64,000 nt of DNA, taken from contig NZ_JARKMX010000004.1 in assembly GCF_029360705.1 (NCBI RefSeq), forward strand, positions 1 through 64,000, written 5' to 3'. The notes under the pieces were generated by a model. That model did not search any database. It worked only from the letters and a program-made list of their open reading frames with translations, and was not told where the DNA came from. Positions within the stretch are counted from its first letter, which is position 1; each line of letters opens with the position of its first letter. Of the stretch, positions 8,138 to 16,649 are shown one piece after another. Source of the stretch: Paraflavitalea pollutisoli (lineage in GTDB: Bacteria; Bacteroidota; Bacteroidia; Chitinophagales; Chitinophagaceae). The translations under genes were made by a program, and so were the position numbers.

Positions 8138-8656
8138 ATGACCCTATTAGATCAGTTTAAGCGTATTACGACCTTTGTTTTCGATATGGATGGCGTGTTG
8201 ACCGACGGCACCGTCTATGTGCTCGATGGGGGGCAGTACCGGCGTATGAACATCAAGGATGGGTTTGCGTTGCAGCTGGCCATCAAAAAGCGGTACCGGG
8301 TAGTGGTGATCTCGGGAAGCACCAGCGATCCTGCAGTAGATCGCCTGCACAAGCTAGGCCTGGTAGATATATTTATGGGGGTAAAAGATAAAAAAGCACG
8401 GCTGGAGGAATACATGCGGCAGCATGGCCTCCAAGCGGCCGAAGTGTTGATGATGGGCGATGACATTCCCGATTATGAAGTCATGAAGACAGCCGGCCTG
8501 GCCTGTGCGCCTGCGGATGCCGTGACGGAGATCAAAGAGGCAGCACATTACATTTCTTTGCACACGGGCGGTATGGGTTGTGTGCGCGATGTGATCGAAA
8601 AAGTACTGAAGCTGAACGACCATTGGGACCTTTATACGCATACTGCAAGTATTTAG
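8138..8656 (+). CDS. kdsC: KDO-8-phosphate phosphatase-like HAD hydrolase
   Basis: 172 residues, the usual size of KdsC. HAD motif I is FVFDMDGVLTDG (Asp16 and Asp18), motif II is the SGS of VVVISGSTSD, and motif IV is MGDDIPDYEVM. The absence of a cap domain and the DGVLTDG wording are typical of KdsC, which removes phosphate from 3-deoxy-D-manno-octulosonate 8-phosphate in lipopolysaccharide core synthesis. A related sugar-phosphate phosphatase role cannot be excluded. A longer open frame from 8072 reads through the terminator and is not the real start. The next gene is 103 bp away on the same strand. Confidence 0.8.
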   Translation: MTLLDQFKRITTFVFDMDGVLTDGTVYVLDGGQYRRMNIKDGFALQLAIKKRYRVVVISGSTSDPAVDRLHKLGLVDIFMGVKDKKARLEEYMRQHGLQAAEVLMMGDDIPDYEVMKTAGLACAPADAVTEIKEAAHYISLHTGGMGCVRDVIEKVLKLNDHWDLYTHTASI

Positions 8657-8759
8657 TACGGGTTTGCTGCCTGGCTACTATCCAATACCGGGGCAAAAAA
8701 GATGCTCCTTGCCGGTAAATGCTGGCAATCATTAAATCTCTTGATTATCTTAGTGCCTC

Positions 8760-9707
8760 ATGAAACTTGTGGTCGCATTTTTTCGGTTGATACGCTCGTT
8801 GAACCTCGTGTTCATTGCCTTCACCCAGTTGTTGTTTCTGGTTTGCGTGGTCATGCCCGTATTCAGGCAGGCCAATATGCCCTTGCTGATCCCGGTGTAC
8901 CAGTTCATCTTACTGACCATTGCTTCATTGCTGATCGCGGCAGGGGGCTATATTATCAATGATTATTTTGACCTCAATATCGACCGGGTCAATAAACCGG
9001 GCAAACTGGTGGTGGAAAAGGTCATCAAACGTCGCTGGGCCATTTTGTGGCACCTGGTACTTTCCATTGCGGGCATACTGATCAGCACGTTTGTGGCCTG
9101 GAAAACACGTGTGTGGTGGCTGGCACCGGCCAATGTGGGGTGCGTGATCGCGCTGTGGTTCTACTCCACGACCTTCAAACGCAAATTACTCAGTGGTAAT
9201 ATCATCATTTCGTTGTTGACGGCGTGGACGGTCATGGTAGTTGGCTTTATGATCCATTACAAGGTGATCAAGTCGCCGGAGGTTCATAGTTTGACGGAAG
9301 CCTCGAAGATCATGCGTATTACGTTTCTGTATGCGGGATTTGCTTTTATCATTTCCCTGATCCGGGAAGTGGTCAAAGATATCGAAGACATGGCGGGTGA
9401 TGAGCGGTATGGCTGCCGCACCATGCCCATTGTGTGGGGCGTCAACGTATCGAAGGTGTTTGCGGCCACCTGGATCATTGTTTTGGTAGCGGCCCTGGTG
9501 ATCGTACAGGCTTATGTACTTACATTTGCCTGGTGGTGGTCGGCCCTGTATTGTGTAGTACTTATTATCATTCCCCTCCTGGTTATCCTGCGCCGGTTGT
9601 ACAAAGCCCAGCTGAGCGAGGAGTTTCACCAGGTGAGTAATCATGTGAAGTTTGTCATGCTGACGGGCATCGTGTCGATGATCTTCTTTAAAATCTATTT
9701 TACCTGA
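8760..9707 (+). CDS. UbiA-family prenyltransferase, geranylgeranylglycerol-phosphate type
   Basis: 315 residues with about eight or nine membrane segments. The first prenyl-diphosphate Mg-binding motif is NDYFDLNIDRVNKP (Asn67, Asp68, Asp71, Asp75), and the second is DIEDMAGDERYG (about 205-216). It matches the Bacteroidota branch of UbiA annotated as geranylgeranylglycerol-phosphate geranylgeranyltransferase; a quinone or other lipid prenylation role is the alternative. The stop codon TGA shares its last base with the ATG of the downstream maf gene, so the two are co-translated. Confidence 0.8.
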   Translation: MKLVVAFFRLIRSLNLVFIAFTQLLFLVCVVMPVFRQANMPLLIPVYQFILLTIASLLIAAGGYIINDYFDLNIDRVNKPGKLVVEKVIKRRWAILWHLVLSIAGILISTFVAWKTRVWWLAPANVGCVIALWFYSTTFKRKLLSGNIIISLLTAWTVMVVGFMIHYKVIKSPEVHSLTEASKIMRITFLYAGFAFIISLIREVVKDIEDMAGDERYGCRTMPIVWGVNVSKVFAATWIIVLVAALVIVQAYVLTFAWWWSALYCVVLIIIPLLVILRRLYKAQLSEEFHQVSNHVKFVMLTGIVSMIFFKIYFT

Positions 9708-10288
9708 TGGTGCTTCAACGTGTAGTATTGGCCTCGCAATCGCCCCGCCGCAAGCAATTGTTGGAATGGGCCGAGATCCCTTTCGATGTGATCGTACGTT
9801 CTACCGATGAAAGTTTTCCGGCCGGCATGCCGGTGGAAACAGTTCCGATACACATCGCCCGCGAGAAAGCGCTGGCTGTACAGCGATGTGACGAGTACCT
9901 GAAATACAAGGATAATGCGACGATCATTGCGGCCGATACGGTCGTCGTGCTGGAACAAACCATCATTGGTAAACCGAAAGACCGGGAAGACGCCATCGAT
10001 ATCCTCAGCAGTCTTTCGGGCAAAAGGCACCAGGTGATTACCGGTGTAGTGATCCTCCACGACGGCGACGAAACGGCGTTTGCCGATATTACCGAGGTCT
10101 GGTTTCATCCCATTACCACCAGCGAGATCGCTTTCTACGTCGATAAATACCGCCCGTACGATAAAGCAGGCGCGTATGCCATCCAGGAGTGGATCGGTGT
10201 TACCGGAATCAAACGGATCAATGGCGATTTCTACAATGTCATGGGCCTGCCGGTAAGCCGTGTGGTACAGGCATTAAAAGCAATATAG
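9707..10288 (+). CDS. maf: Maf-like nucleotide pyrophosphatase
   Basis: 193 residues, the normal size. The N terminus carries the Maf signature ASQSPRRKQLLEWA, the central ADTVV holds the catalytic Asp, and KPKDREDAIDILSSLSG and YDKAGAYAIQEW are conserved blocks. Maf proteins hydrolyse non-canonical or modified nucleoside triphosphates, and some influence septum formation. The start overlaps the stop of the prenyltransferase by one base. The substrate subclass (dTTP/UTP versus modified nucleotides) is not settled here. Confidence 0.9.
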   Translation: MVLQRVVLASQSPRRKQLLEWAEIPFDVIVRSTDESFPAGMPVETVPIHIAREKALAVQRCDEYLKYKDNATIIAADTVVVLEQTIIGKPKDREDAIDILSSLSGKRHQVITGVVILHDGDETAFADITEVWFHPITTSEIAFYVDKYRPYDKAGAYAIQEWIGVTGIKRINGDFYNVMGLPVSRVVQALKAI

Positions 10289-10422
10289 CAGTCGGCGCGT
10301 TGAGCAGATACTGGTACGAAGCCTGCCCTTGCGGGGATGGTGCATAAATAATCCGGGAAAAATGAGTTCTTCGCAATACGTCCGGAGGATTATTCCGTAT
10401 ATGCTGCAAAAGCCGCTTACCT

Positions 10423-11712
10423 ATGACTGAACGACTGCTCCAGTTTATTTGGCAATTCCAGTATTTCAATAAATCGCAACTCCTGCTTTCCTCCGGTGAG
10501 TCCTTTCAGATCTTACATCCCGGCACTTTAAATACCAATCAAGGGCCAGATTTTCTGGCGGCCCGCATACGAATTGGCGACACCACGATCGTTGGCCCCG
10601 TAGAGCTGCACATCAAAACTTCCCATTGGTACCGTCACGAACACCAGTATGATCCCAATTATGATAAAGTGATCCTGCATGTAGTGTGGGAGGAAGATCT
10701 CGACAGTCGTGCCAGCCCGATTCCGGTGTTGGCATTACAGGAACGTGTGTCCAAATTGTTGTTGCAGCAATACGAAACCTGGATGAACAATCAGTGGTTC
10801 ATTGCCTGTGGTGAACAGATCGCCGAGGTCAACCCACTGACCTGGTTATCGTGGAATGAACGATTGCTGGTAGAGCGGCTTCAACGTAAATCGGGCTGGG
10901 TGATGGATTGCCTGCGGCAAAATAACCAACACTGGGATGAAACCTGCTGGTGGCTGATGGCCCGTAATTTTGGCATGAAAGTGAATGCGGATGTATTTGA
11001 GTTGGTAGCACGCAGTATTCCGTTGACCCTACTGGGTAAGTTGCGCGATAAGCCAGATGAATTGGAGGGATTGCTGGCGGGACAGGCCGGTTTATTGGAA
11101 AAAGACTTTACTGATGCCTGGCCCCGGCAGTTAAAATATGGATACCAGTTCCAGCAAAAAGCCTATCACCTGCAGCAGGTGCCGCAGGCTTCTGCGTTTC
11201 TGCGCATGCGACCGGCGTCGTTCCCGACGCTCCGGCTCTCTCAGTTGGCGATGTTGATCCATCAATCAGGTCATTTGTTCTCGAAATATAAGGAATTAGA
11301 ATCGATCAAAGATGTTAAAACCCTGCTCGATGTGCAGGCGGCAGCGTATTGGGAGCTGCATTATACTTTTGATCATCTTTCCCCCGCCCGTCCTAAACAC
11401 CTGGGCGAAAGCATGATCCGCAATGTCATCATCAATACCATCGTGCCCATGGTGTTTGCCTATGGCTACCTCCGGAAAGAGCAGCCTTTCAAAGACAAGG
11501 CCCTGCAATGGCTCAACGAATTGCAAGCCGAGGAAAACCAGGTAACCCGTAGTTTCCGCCAGTGCGGCGTGAATGCCACCAATGCTTTCGAATCGCAGGC
11601 GCTCCTGGAGCTGAAGGCCCATTATTGCGATCAGAAGCGATGTCTCGACTGTGCGGTGGGGAACGTACTGCTCAAAAAGAATATGACAAGGATGGGAACG
11701 GCCACTAAATAG
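10423..11712 (+). CDS. DUF2851 family protein
   Basis: 429 residues, full length for the family, which is largely confined to Bacteroidota. Conserved blocks are GTLNTNQGPDFLAARIRIG, VGPVELHIKTSHWYRH and DKVILHVVWEED near the N terminus. The C terminus has a cysteine cluster (HYCDQKRCLDCAVGN) that could bind a metal. The function is unknown. The PD...E.K-like spacing in the N-terminal blocks (GPDF...ELHIK) recalls nuclease folds, but that is only an inference. The gene stands alone, 134 bp after maf. Confidence 0.8.
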   Translation: MTERLLQFIWQFQYFNKSQLLLSSGESFQILHPGTLNTNQGPDFLAARIRIGDTTIVGPVELHIKTSHWYRHEHQYDPNYDKVILHVVWEEDLDSRASPIPVLALQERVSKLLLQQYETWMNNQWFIACGEQIAEVNPLTWLSWNERLLVERLQRKSGWVMDCLRQNNQHWDETCWWLMARNFGMKVNADVFELVARSIPLTLLGKLRDKPDELEGLLAGQAGLLEKDFTDAWPRQLKYGYQFQQKAYHLQQVPQASAFLRMRPASFPTLRLSQLAMLIHQSGHLFSKYKELESIKDVKTLLDVQAAAYWELHYTFDHLSPARPKHLGESMIRNVIINTIVPMVFAYGYLRKEQPFKDKALQWLNELQAEENQVTRSFRQCGVNATNAFESQALLELKAHYCDQKRCLDCAVGNVLLKKNMTRMGTATK

Positions 11713-11729
11713 GCAGCAGGCGCATAAGA

Positions 11730-11769
11730 AAACCCCATTCCGGAATCGTGGGCATTCAGCATGGGGTTT
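11730..11769. terminator. Bidirectional hairpin between DUF2851 and OsmC genes
   Basis: AAACCCCAT (11730-11738) and ATGGGGTTT (11761-11769) are perfect inverted copies with a 22-base loop. It lies between converging genes. The T run is short, so it is a plausible but weak terminator in either direction. Confidence 0.4.
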
Positions 11770-11823
11770 ATCAGGTGGCTGTACAGATTTTATGCTGCAT
11801 CGGTCACCGAATGTCTATTTTAC

Positions 11824-12255
11824 TTACACTTTCAGGGTGATCGTTGCAGGGTTCCAGTTGAACGTCACATTCACGACAATATCCGGGTGAATGCTGTAGA
11901 TCACCGGGCAGGTATGTGCTGCACGCTCCAGTATTTCCTTTGTTTTTTCGTCTACCACCAGCGTTTCCGGAAAGCTGAAGGTTAAATTGATGCCACTCAC
12001 CCGGCGCGGATCGGCCGCCATGATCTTCTCACATTCAATCTTCGTATCGGTCAGGTCTACCTCCATATCCCTGGCTTTGATACCCATGATCGTCATCATG
12101 CAGGCGCCCAGGGAAGTGGCCAGCAGATCGGTTGGGGAAAAGCGTTCGCCTTTGCCCTGGTTATCTGGTGGTGCATCCGTCTGGATCTGACTGCCTGATT
12201 TTAAATGGGAACAAACCGTTCTCAGGTTTCCTTCGTAAACAACAGTAGAGGTCAT
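11824..12255 (-). CDS. OsmC/Ohr-like peroxiredoxin family protein
   Basis: 143 residues from the ATG at 12255. The first redox Cys is in ATSLGACMMTIMG and the second in AAHTCPVIYSIHP, the two conserved cysteines of the OsmC fold; the preceding block is FSPTDLLATSLG. Such proteins reduce organic hydroperoxides through a dithiol mechanism in the cytoplasm. The open frame runs back to 12498, but that extension overlaps the 5' part of the divergent gene at 12305 and has no family similarity, so the short start is preferred. Confidence 0.85.
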   Translation of the reverse strand: MTSTVVYEGNLRTVCSHLKSGSQIQTDAPPDNQGKGERFSPTDLLATSLGACMMTIMGIKARDMEVDLTDTKIECEKIMAADPRRVSGINLTFSFPETLVVDEKTKEILERAAHTCPVIYSIHPDIVVNVTFNWNPATITLKV

Positions 12256-12261
12256 TATGTG

Positions 12262-12269
12262 TAATTTTG
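12262..12269 (+). promoter_or_regulatory. -7 promoter box (TAATTTTG) for the gene at 12305
   Basis: Exact TAnnTTTG match 35 bp upstream of the GTG start. It lies between divergent genes, next to the start of the OsmC gene. Confidence 0.45.
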
Positions 12270-12304
12270 CCTTAAATTTACGTTGAATAATTAAATCACA
12301 GCCG

Positions 12305-13105
12305 GTGAAGAAACTTGTTTTGTCAATTGTATTAGGACTGATAGCATGTTCAACCTGGGCACAGAACAACCCCGAAGCGAAGTCGCCCACAGCCAGGAAG
12401 GATAAAAAAGCGGCCAAAAAAGAGCAGGTAGCCAAACTACTGAAAATGGAAGAGGAGGGAGAGATCATTTTTAACAAACAAAGCATTTTCGGCATCAAAT
12501 TATCGACCGACGGCTATGGTCTTTCTTACGAATGGGGGCGCTTTAAAAGCAACCGGGTAGCTACTATATTCCAGATAGAATTGAATGAGAAGAAAAGTTC
12601 GAAGGAAAAGCGGATCAATAAAACCTACGGTGCCTTCAACGTATCCAGCTATATCTATGGTAAGACCAACAATTTTTACCAGTTGAAATTTGGCATGGGC
12701 CAGCAACGGGTGATTGGTGGTAAAGGCAACAAAAATGGCGTAGCAGTGATGGCAGTATATGCTGGTGGTGTTTCGCTGGGCTTCCAGAAACCGTACCTCG
12801 TAGATGTCGATAAAAATGGCGAACGTGTTCGCTCCACATACCCCACGATCATCGATTCCAACTACAAGGAGATTGGTGCTGCCGGATTTACGACAGGCTG
12901 GAATGAAGTGAAATTCCGTCCCGGAGCCCAGGCCAAAGTAGGGATGCGGTTCGATTTTGGCCGTTTCAATGAAACGGTTAGCGCCGTGGAAGTGGGTGTT
13001 GGGGCCGAATATTATCCCCAAAAGGTATCCCAGATGGCCTACAACAAGGAAAAGACGTTTTTCTTCAACGGATATGTCACCCTGCTCCTCGGCAAGCGAA
13101 AATGA
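12305..13105 (+). CDS. Secreted or outer-membrane hypothetical protein
   Basis: 266 residues from a GTG start. A signal peptide (1-19, ending STWAQ) is followed by a lysine-rich linker (ARKDKKAAKKEQVAKL) and about 200 residues of short alternating hydrophobic strands ending in FNGYVTLLLGKRK. The strand pattern and aromatic ends suggest a small outer-membrane beta barrel. I do not recognise a named family beyond a conserved hypothetical of Bacteroidota. The gene stands alone between osmC and lipA. Confidence 0.7.
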   Translation: MKKLVLSIVLGLIACSTWAQNNPEAKSPTARKDKKAAKKEQVAKLLKMEEEGEIIFNKQSIFGIKLSTDGYGLSYEWGRFKSNRVATIFQIELNEKKSSKEKRINKTYGAFNVSSYIYGKTNNFYQLKFGMGQQRVIGGKGNKNGVAVMAVYAGGVSLGFQKPYLVDVDKNGERVRSTYPTIIDSNYKEIGAAGFTTGWNEVKFRPGAQAKVGMRFDFGRFNETVSAVEVGVGAEYYPQKVSQMAYNKEKTFFFNGYVTLLLGKRK

Positions 13106-13118
13106 CACCAAAGTGATG

Positions 13119-13126
13119 TATTTTTG
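13119..13126 (+). promoter_or_regulatory. -7 promoter box (TATTTTTG) of lipA
   Basis: Exact TAnnTTTG match, 78 bp upstream of the ATG at 13204. Confidence 0.5.
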
Positions 13127-13203
13127 TCGCCGCAGCCACCGGCTGCCGATATTGAACAACTGCTTGCTATAAGTTGTTGATACAGATCACTGAAAGACAA
13201 AAT

Positions 13204-14136
13204 ATGCAGGAATTACCGATTATTAATACCGTACCCGAAACCGCTAAGATCAAGAAACCCAATTGGCTACGGGTAAAATTACCTACCGGCGAGAATTACA
13301 AGCATGTTCGTGGACTGGTGGATACGCATAAGCTGCACACCATCTGTGAGAGTGGCAACTGTCCCAATATGGGAGAGTGTTGGGGAGAAGGTACGGCCAC
13401 TTTTATGATCCTGGGTAATGTTTGTACCCGCAGCTGTGGATTTTGTGCGGTGGCCACCGGCCGCCCCGAGGCGGTAGACTGGGATGAACCTCAGCGCGTG
13501 GCAGAAGCGATTTACCTGATGAAGGTAAAACATGCCGTGGTGACCTCCGTTGACCGCGACGAATTGAAAGACGGCGGCAGCATCATCTGGTACAATACCA
13601 TCAAAGCGATCAAGTCGCTCAATCCCGCTACCACACTCGAAACCCTCGTGCCTGATTTCAAAGGCCAGCAGGAAAATATACAGCGTATCATAGAAGCAGC
13701 GCCGGAAGTGGTGTCGCATAACATCGAAACGGTGGAAAGGCTTACCCGCCAGGTACGTATCCAGGCTAAATACCGCCGCAGCATGGATGTCTTGAAAGTG
13801 TTGAAAGAAGGTGGCATGCGTACCAAAAGCGGTATCATGCTGGGGCTGGGTGAAGAAAAAGAAGAAGTACTGCAAACCCTGCGTGACCTGCGCAACAGCG
13901 GTGTAGATGTGGTGACCATCGGTCAATACCTGCAACCTACCCGTAAGCACCTGCCGGTACAACGGTTTGTACATCCCGATGAGTTTGCTGCTTTCCGGGA
14001 GGCTGGTTATGAAATGGGTTTTGATTATGTTGAAAGTGGTCCTTTGGTACGTTCCTCTTACCACAGCGATAAGCACGTGATACCCGGTTATGGCGTCTCT
14101 ACCTGGAAGCTGCAAAAGCAACAGGTGCTGGCCTAG
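13204..14136 (+). CDS. lipA: Lipoyl synthase
   Basis: 310 residues. The auxiliary cluster cysteines are in [12 protein letters not shown] (Cys48, 53, 59) and the radical SAM cluster is CTRSCGFC (Cys74, 78, 81); the C-terminal RSSYHSD supplies the conserved Ser ligand. It inserts two sulfurs into the octanoyl group on lipoyl domains, using S-adenosylmethionine, to make the lipoate of pyruvate dehydrogenase and related complexes. A longer frame from a TTG at 13174 is open, but family members begin near the ATG used here. pdhA, a client-complex gene, lies 23 kb downstream. The next gene starts 28 bp after its stop and may be co-transcribed. Confidence 0.96.
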   Translation: MQELPIINTVPETAKIKKPNWLRVKLPTGENYKHVRGLVDTHKLHTICESGNCPNMGECWGEGTATFMILGNVCTRSCGFCAVATGRPEAVDWDEPQRVAEAIYLMKVKHAVVTSVDRDELKDGGSIIWYNTIKAIKSLNPATTLETLVPDFKGQQENIQRIIEAAPEVVSHNIETVERLTRQVRIQAKYRRSMDVLKVLKEGGMRTKSGIMLGLGEEKEEVLQTLRDLRNSGVDVVTIGQYLQPTRKHLPVQRFVHPDEFAAFREAGYEMGFDYVESGPLVRSSYHSDKHVIPGYGVSTWKLQKQQVLA

Positions 14137-14164
14137 TATTCGATCAACACATTATAAGATCCTT

Positions 14165-15130
14165 TTGAAAAAGAAATTATTGCTCGGGAGCATACTCATA
14201 TTGGCGTATGCTCCTTTTTCTTGGGCGCAACTCAATTGGCGGCGGGTAGATAGTGGATTTGGCAGATTGCCATCGGGCCTGCAGATCTATAAGACGACCG
14301 ACTCGCTCAATGGTCGCCCCTTTGTCGCCTATTGTATTGTGGCCAACCTGAAAGACCGTAAACTGGAATTTACCACACAGGTAGGAGAGGGACAACGGTA
14401 TACACCCAGTCAATTCTATGAAAAGGAAAAGCAACCGCTGCTCGTCATGAACGGCACCTTCTTCTCCTTTGCCACCAATCAAAACCTGAATGCGGTGATG
14501 CGCGACGGCAAGCTGGTAGCCTACAATCAGCCGGCCATGCAGCAAAAAGGCACCGATTCCTTTTATTATCCTACCCGCAGTGCCTTTGGAATCACGAAGC
14601 ATCGCGGTGCCGATGTAGCCTGGTTGTTTACCGATACGGCCCAACGTTGGCCATATGCCTTCCAGGAGCGGCCTATCCTGGCAAAAGGCACCAATCCCGA
14701 TCCATCGTTTGCGGACCTCAATACCCTCGATCAGTGGCGTTGGTGGAAAATGCAAACCGCTATCGGCGGTGGACCTGTATTGGTAAAAGATGGGTTGGTA
14801 CGGGTGACGAATGAAGCGGAGCAGATGTTCGTGAATGGAGAAAAAGACCTGCATCCGCGTACGGCCATGGGCTATACAGCCAAGCGCCAGCTGATCATAT
14901 TAGTGGTGCAGGGACGATTTCCGGGAGTTGCTGAAGGGGTAACGCTGGCCGAAGAAGCCAAAATACTGGCAGACCTGGGTTGTGTGGAAGCCTTGAACCT
15001 CGATGGCGGCGGCAGCAGCTGTGTACTGGTCAATGGCAAGGAAACCATCCAGCCGTCCGACAAAACAGGGCAACGATCCGTGCCGGGTGTGTTCATTATT
15101 CGTGAGCAACCGAAAAAGAAAAAGAAATAA
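14165..15130 (+). CDS. Secreted phosphodiester glycosidase (NAGPA-like) family protein
   Basis: 321 residues from a TTG start chosen because it directly precedes a clean signal peptide (KKKLLLGSILILAYAPFSWAQ). Conserved blocks are LLVMNGTFFSF, TAIGGGPVLVKDG, HPRTAMGYTAKRQLI and the glycine-rich ALNLDGGGSSCVLVNG. These match the domain shared with mammalian N-acetylglucosamine-1-phosphodiester alpha-N-acetylglucosaminidase, which cleaves sugar phosphodiesters; in bacteria the substrates are mostly unknown. The C terminus is a lysine tail. It probably follows lipA in one transcript. Confidence 0.8.
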   Translation: MKKKLLLGSILILAYAPFSWAQLNWRRVDSGFGRLPSGLQIYKTTDSLNGRPFVAYCIVANLKDRKLEFTTQVGEGQRYTPSQFYEKEKQPLLVMNGTFFSFATNQNLNAVMRDGKLVAYNQPAMQQKGTDSFYYPTRSAFGITKHRGADVAWLFTDTAQRWPYAFQERPILAKGTNPDPSFADLNTLDQWRWWKMQTAIGGGPVLVKDGLVRVTNEAEQMFVNGEKDLHPRTAMGYTAKRQLIILVVQGRFPGVAEGVTLAEEAKILADLGCVEALNLDGGGSSCVLVNGKETIQPSDKTGQRSVPGVFIIREQPKKKKK

Positions 15131-15140
15131 TTAGAGCAAG

Positions 15141-15569
15141 TTACTGGCGGGTGAATACCCTCGTTTCCCCGCTGACGAATTGAGAGGGTCTGGGCTGTCC
15201 CGGAGGAGGCAGGGCCATCTTGATCCTGCCATCGCGCAGGTAAGTAAATAACCCCAGGGAGCGTTCTACTTCTACCTGCTTTTGTTTCTCAATACGGATG
15301 GTAATGACGTCGATGGTAAAGAAGTTGTTTAGCCGCCCTACTTTGTAACGCCAGAAAGTCTTGCCTTCCGACTGTTCACCAGGATGGCCGCCTATTTCCG
15401 GCTCATCGGTCTGGATGAATGACAAAAATCCATCCTTAAAAAAGATGAAACCCTTTTTATCCTTTTCGAGCATCGAACGCCAGGTACCAGTAAGGTCGGT
15501 ACTATCACGTTGTCCGTAAACAAACGCACTGATGATCAAAGAGGCGAACAGGATAAAAGAGGATTTCAT
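15141..15569 (-). CDS. Secreted hypothetical protein
   Basis: 142 residues with a signal peptide (1-19, ending FVYGQ) and a motif (LTGTWRSML) reminiscent of lipocalin-like small beta barrels. The rest is predicted beta strand with no cysteines or catalytic-looking motif. I cannot assign a family or function. It converges tail to tail with the phosphodiester glycosidase gene, 10 bp apart, and faces the same way as the sugar kinase behind it. Confidence 0.65.
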   Translation of the reverse strand: MKSSFILFASLIISAFVYGQRDSTDLTGTWRSMLEKDKKGFIFFKDGFLSFIQTDEPEIGGHPGEQSEGKTFWRYKVGRLNNFFTIDVITIRIEKQKQVEVERSLGLFTYLRDGRIKMALPPPGQPRPSQFVSGETRVFTRQ

Positions 15570-15596
15570 ATATAAAGCAGTTGTGTAAATACAACG

Positions 15597-16583
15597 TTAA
15601 GCCAAGCTGGTCTTCATCTCCCAAACCAACGCACTGGCGCCCAGGATCGCGGCGTCAGCTTCCTTCAGTTCAGAGAAAAGCAGTTTGATCTTGTTCTGGA
15701 AAATAGGCAGCATGTTCTTTTCCATGGTCTCCTGCGTTGGCTTCAGGATCAGGTCGCCCGCCTTGGTCATCCCGCCAAACAGGATGATGGCCTCGGGAGA
15801 CGAGAACATGACGAAATTGGCCAAGGCCAATCCGAGTACCTTACCGGTAAACTCATATACTTCCTGTGCCAGTTTATCGCCTTCTATCGCGCAGTCATAT
15901 ACTACACGGCTATCGATGGCTTCTTTGGCATAATTGCGCAACAGGCTGTCGCGCTGAGGTGCTTTATCGAGGAATTCAAGCGCAGTCAATGCTACACCCG
16001 TAGCCGAAGCATACGCTTCGAGCGAGCCGTGCAGTCCAGTGCCCTTGTGTAAACGTCCGTCAGGAATGATCGTGGTATGCCCCAGTTCACCGGCAAAGCC
16101 ATCGTGACCATAGATCAGCTGACCGTTGGCAACGATACCACTACCTACACCCGTACCGAGTGTGATCATGATGAAATCCTTCATGCCGCGTGCTACGCCA
16201 TACATCATTTCGCCGACCGCAGCTGCGTTGGCGTCATTGGTCAGAGAAGCGGGTACACCAAATTTGTCGGTAACCAGTTGCGTCAGGTGGATCACTCCTT
16301 TCCAGGGCAGGTTGGGAGCGTACTCGATGGTACCATTGTAATAGTTGCCATTGGGCGCGCCGATACCGATGCCTTTGATCACGTCGATACCGCCTACTTC
16401 CTTGATGGCAGGCATCAGGGCTTCGTACAACTCGTCGATATAGTCATTGACGTTATTATGCTTCCTGGTAGAAATGGCACCCCGGTATGAGATGTCACCA
16501 CGATGATCTACGATGCCGAATACGGTATTGGTACCACCAATGTCGATGCCGATTGCAAGCTCTTGCTTTTGACTGATTGCCAT
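15597..16583 (-). CDS. ROK-family sugar kinase (probable glucokinase)
   Basis: 328 residues from the ATG at 16583. The phosphate-1 loop is IGIDIGGTN (11-19), the catalytic base is Asp117 in LTNDANAA, and phosphate-2 is LGTGVGSG (142-149). After GELGHT (165-170) the family normally has a zinc site CxCGxxGC; here it reads LHKGTGLHGSLE (178-189), with no cysteine. It should phosphorylate glucose or a related hexose with ATP. The sugar permease gene lies directly upstream on the same strand, but a terminator separates them. The longer frame to 16628 would cross that terminator and is rejected. Confidence 0.85.
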   Translation of the reverse strand: MAISQKQELAIGIDIGGTNTVFGIVDHRGDISYRGAISTRKHNNVNDYIDELYEALMPAIKEVGGIDVIKGIGIGAPNGNYYNGTIEYAPNLPWKGVIHLTQLVTDKFGVPASLTNDANAAAVGEMMYGVARGMKDFIMITLGTGVGSGIVANGQLIYGHDGFAGELGHTTIIPDGRLHKGTGLHGSLEAYASATGVALTALEFLDKAPQRDSLLRNYAKEAIDSRVVYDCAIEGDKLAQEVYEFTGKVLGLALANFVMFSSPEAIILFGGMTKAGDLILKPTQETMEKNMLPIFQNKIKLLFSELKEADAAILGASALVWEMKTSLA

Positions 16584-16596
16584 GAGTTTATATTCT

Positions 16597-16624
16597 AAAA
16601 AAAGGTCCCGCTTGGGAGCGGGAC
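16597..16624 (-). terminator. Terminator/attenuator between sugar permease and kinase
   Basis: GTCCCGCT (16605-16612) and AGCGGGAC (16617-16624) form a perfect stem with a 4-base loop. On the minus strand it is followed by a run of seven T (16603-16597), only 13 bp before the kinase ATG. Confidence 0.75.
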
Positions 16625-16649
16625 GCAATGTACAAATTATTTCTGTTGA

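Noticed and set aside
12256-12498. N-terminal extension of the OsmC protein
   Set aside because: It overlaps the start of the divergent gene and does not resemble OsmC.
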